Shown here: piece by piece, positions 5,289 through 5,333 of the stretch
How positions within the stretch are numbered: the first letter of the stretch is position 1
Layout of the letters: each line of letters opens with the position of its first letter
Assembly: GCA_016218005.1 (NCBI GenBank)
Contig: JACRFF010000055.1
Span: 1-5,333 of the forward strand
Direction: 5' to 3'
Length of the DNA stretch: 5,333 bases
Origin: Ignavibacteriales bacterium
GTDB lineage: Bacteria; Bacteroidota; Ignavibacteria; UBA10030
Position numbers and translations under genes: made by a program
The notes under the pieces: generated by a model
What the model was told of the DNA's origin: nothing
Seen by the model: the letters and a program-made list of their open reading frames with translations, nothing else
The model's database searches: none

Positions 5289-5333
5289 AAGAAAAATTGT
5301 GAAATGAGAAAGAAACATAAGCCCTACTTTCAT

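Larger units (their letters stand above)
5182..5333. other. Long non-coding spacer upstream of rplE
   Basis: At least 152 nt precede rplE with no recognisable gene. In most operons rplX (L24) ends within a few tens of bases of rplE, but no L24 motif is present here, so rplX (if present) must end at or beyond the window edge. A minus-strand TGA at 5330-5332 could be its stop, but this cannot be tested. The spacer holds a 38-nt GC-rich palindrome (5251-5288), a tandem CGCCAAGA motif (5234-5249) and a small hairpin (5197-5214). A 7-bp inverted pair, ATGAAAG (5221-5227) and CTTTCAT (5327-5333), brackets the central part. No convincing promoter was seen. The composition suggests an inserted dispersed repeat rather than ordinary intergenic sequence. 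Confidence 0.6.

Noticed and set aside
5289..5333. C-terminal end of rplX (L24)
   Set aside because: No frame on the minus strand shows L24 motifs here. A TGA at 5330-5332 is a possible stop, but the gene body would be outside the window.

Overview
The window is a stretch of the bacterial spc ribosomal-protein operon, read entirely on the minus strand. In transcription order (from high to low coordinates) it holds rplE (L5), rpsN (S14, zinc type), rpsH (S8), rplF (L6), rplR (L18), rpsE (S5), rpmD (L30), rplO (L15), secY, and the 5' third of map (methionine aminopeptidase), which is cut by the window start. Every gene was identified by reading its translation and recognising conserved family motifs; no database search was possible.

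The order rplE-rpsN-rpsH-rplF-rplR-rpsE-rpmD-rplO-secY-map is the near-universal bacterial arrangement. There is no adk between secY and map. This absence, the SecY tail (MRHYDGFMKSGKLRGRRG), a C5 loop reading NPKDVSDNMKKQGG, and the style of L18, S8 and L30 all suggest the Bacteroidota/Chlorobiota/Ignavibacteriota side of the FCB group. The short four-cysteine S14 argues against a typical Bacteroides-like genome. The lineage call is an inference from remembered family sequences and is moderate at best.

Layout: 1-340 map (partial); 351-1685 secY; 1691-2176 rplO; 2173-2367 rpmD (4-nt ATGA overlap with rplO); 2379-2885 rpsE; 2901-3266 rplR; 3295-3846 rplF (GTG start); 3864-4259 rpsH; 4290-4475 rpsN (TTG start); 4492-5181 rplE; 5182-5333 non-coding spacer upstream of rplE. 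Gaps between genes are 5 to 30 nt, so a single transcript with coupled translation is expected. No promoter or terminator is visible inside the window. The products assemble into both ribosomal subunits: L5 and L18 bind 5S rRNA, S5 and S8 sit in the small-subunit body, and S14 in the head. SecY forms the membrane channel for exported proteins, and MAP trims initiator methionine from new chains.

The core genes look intact and ordinary. The only non-routine region is the right edge (5182-5333). It is an unusually long spacer for this point in the operon and contains a 38-nt GC-rich imperfect palindrome, a short tandem motif of the kind seen in dispersed intergenic repeats, and a small hairpin directly before the rplE ribosome binding site. 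L5 itself carries an extra, highly charged N-terminal segment of about 40 residues. I see no new biological system here; the spacer and the L5 extension are the places worth a second look.
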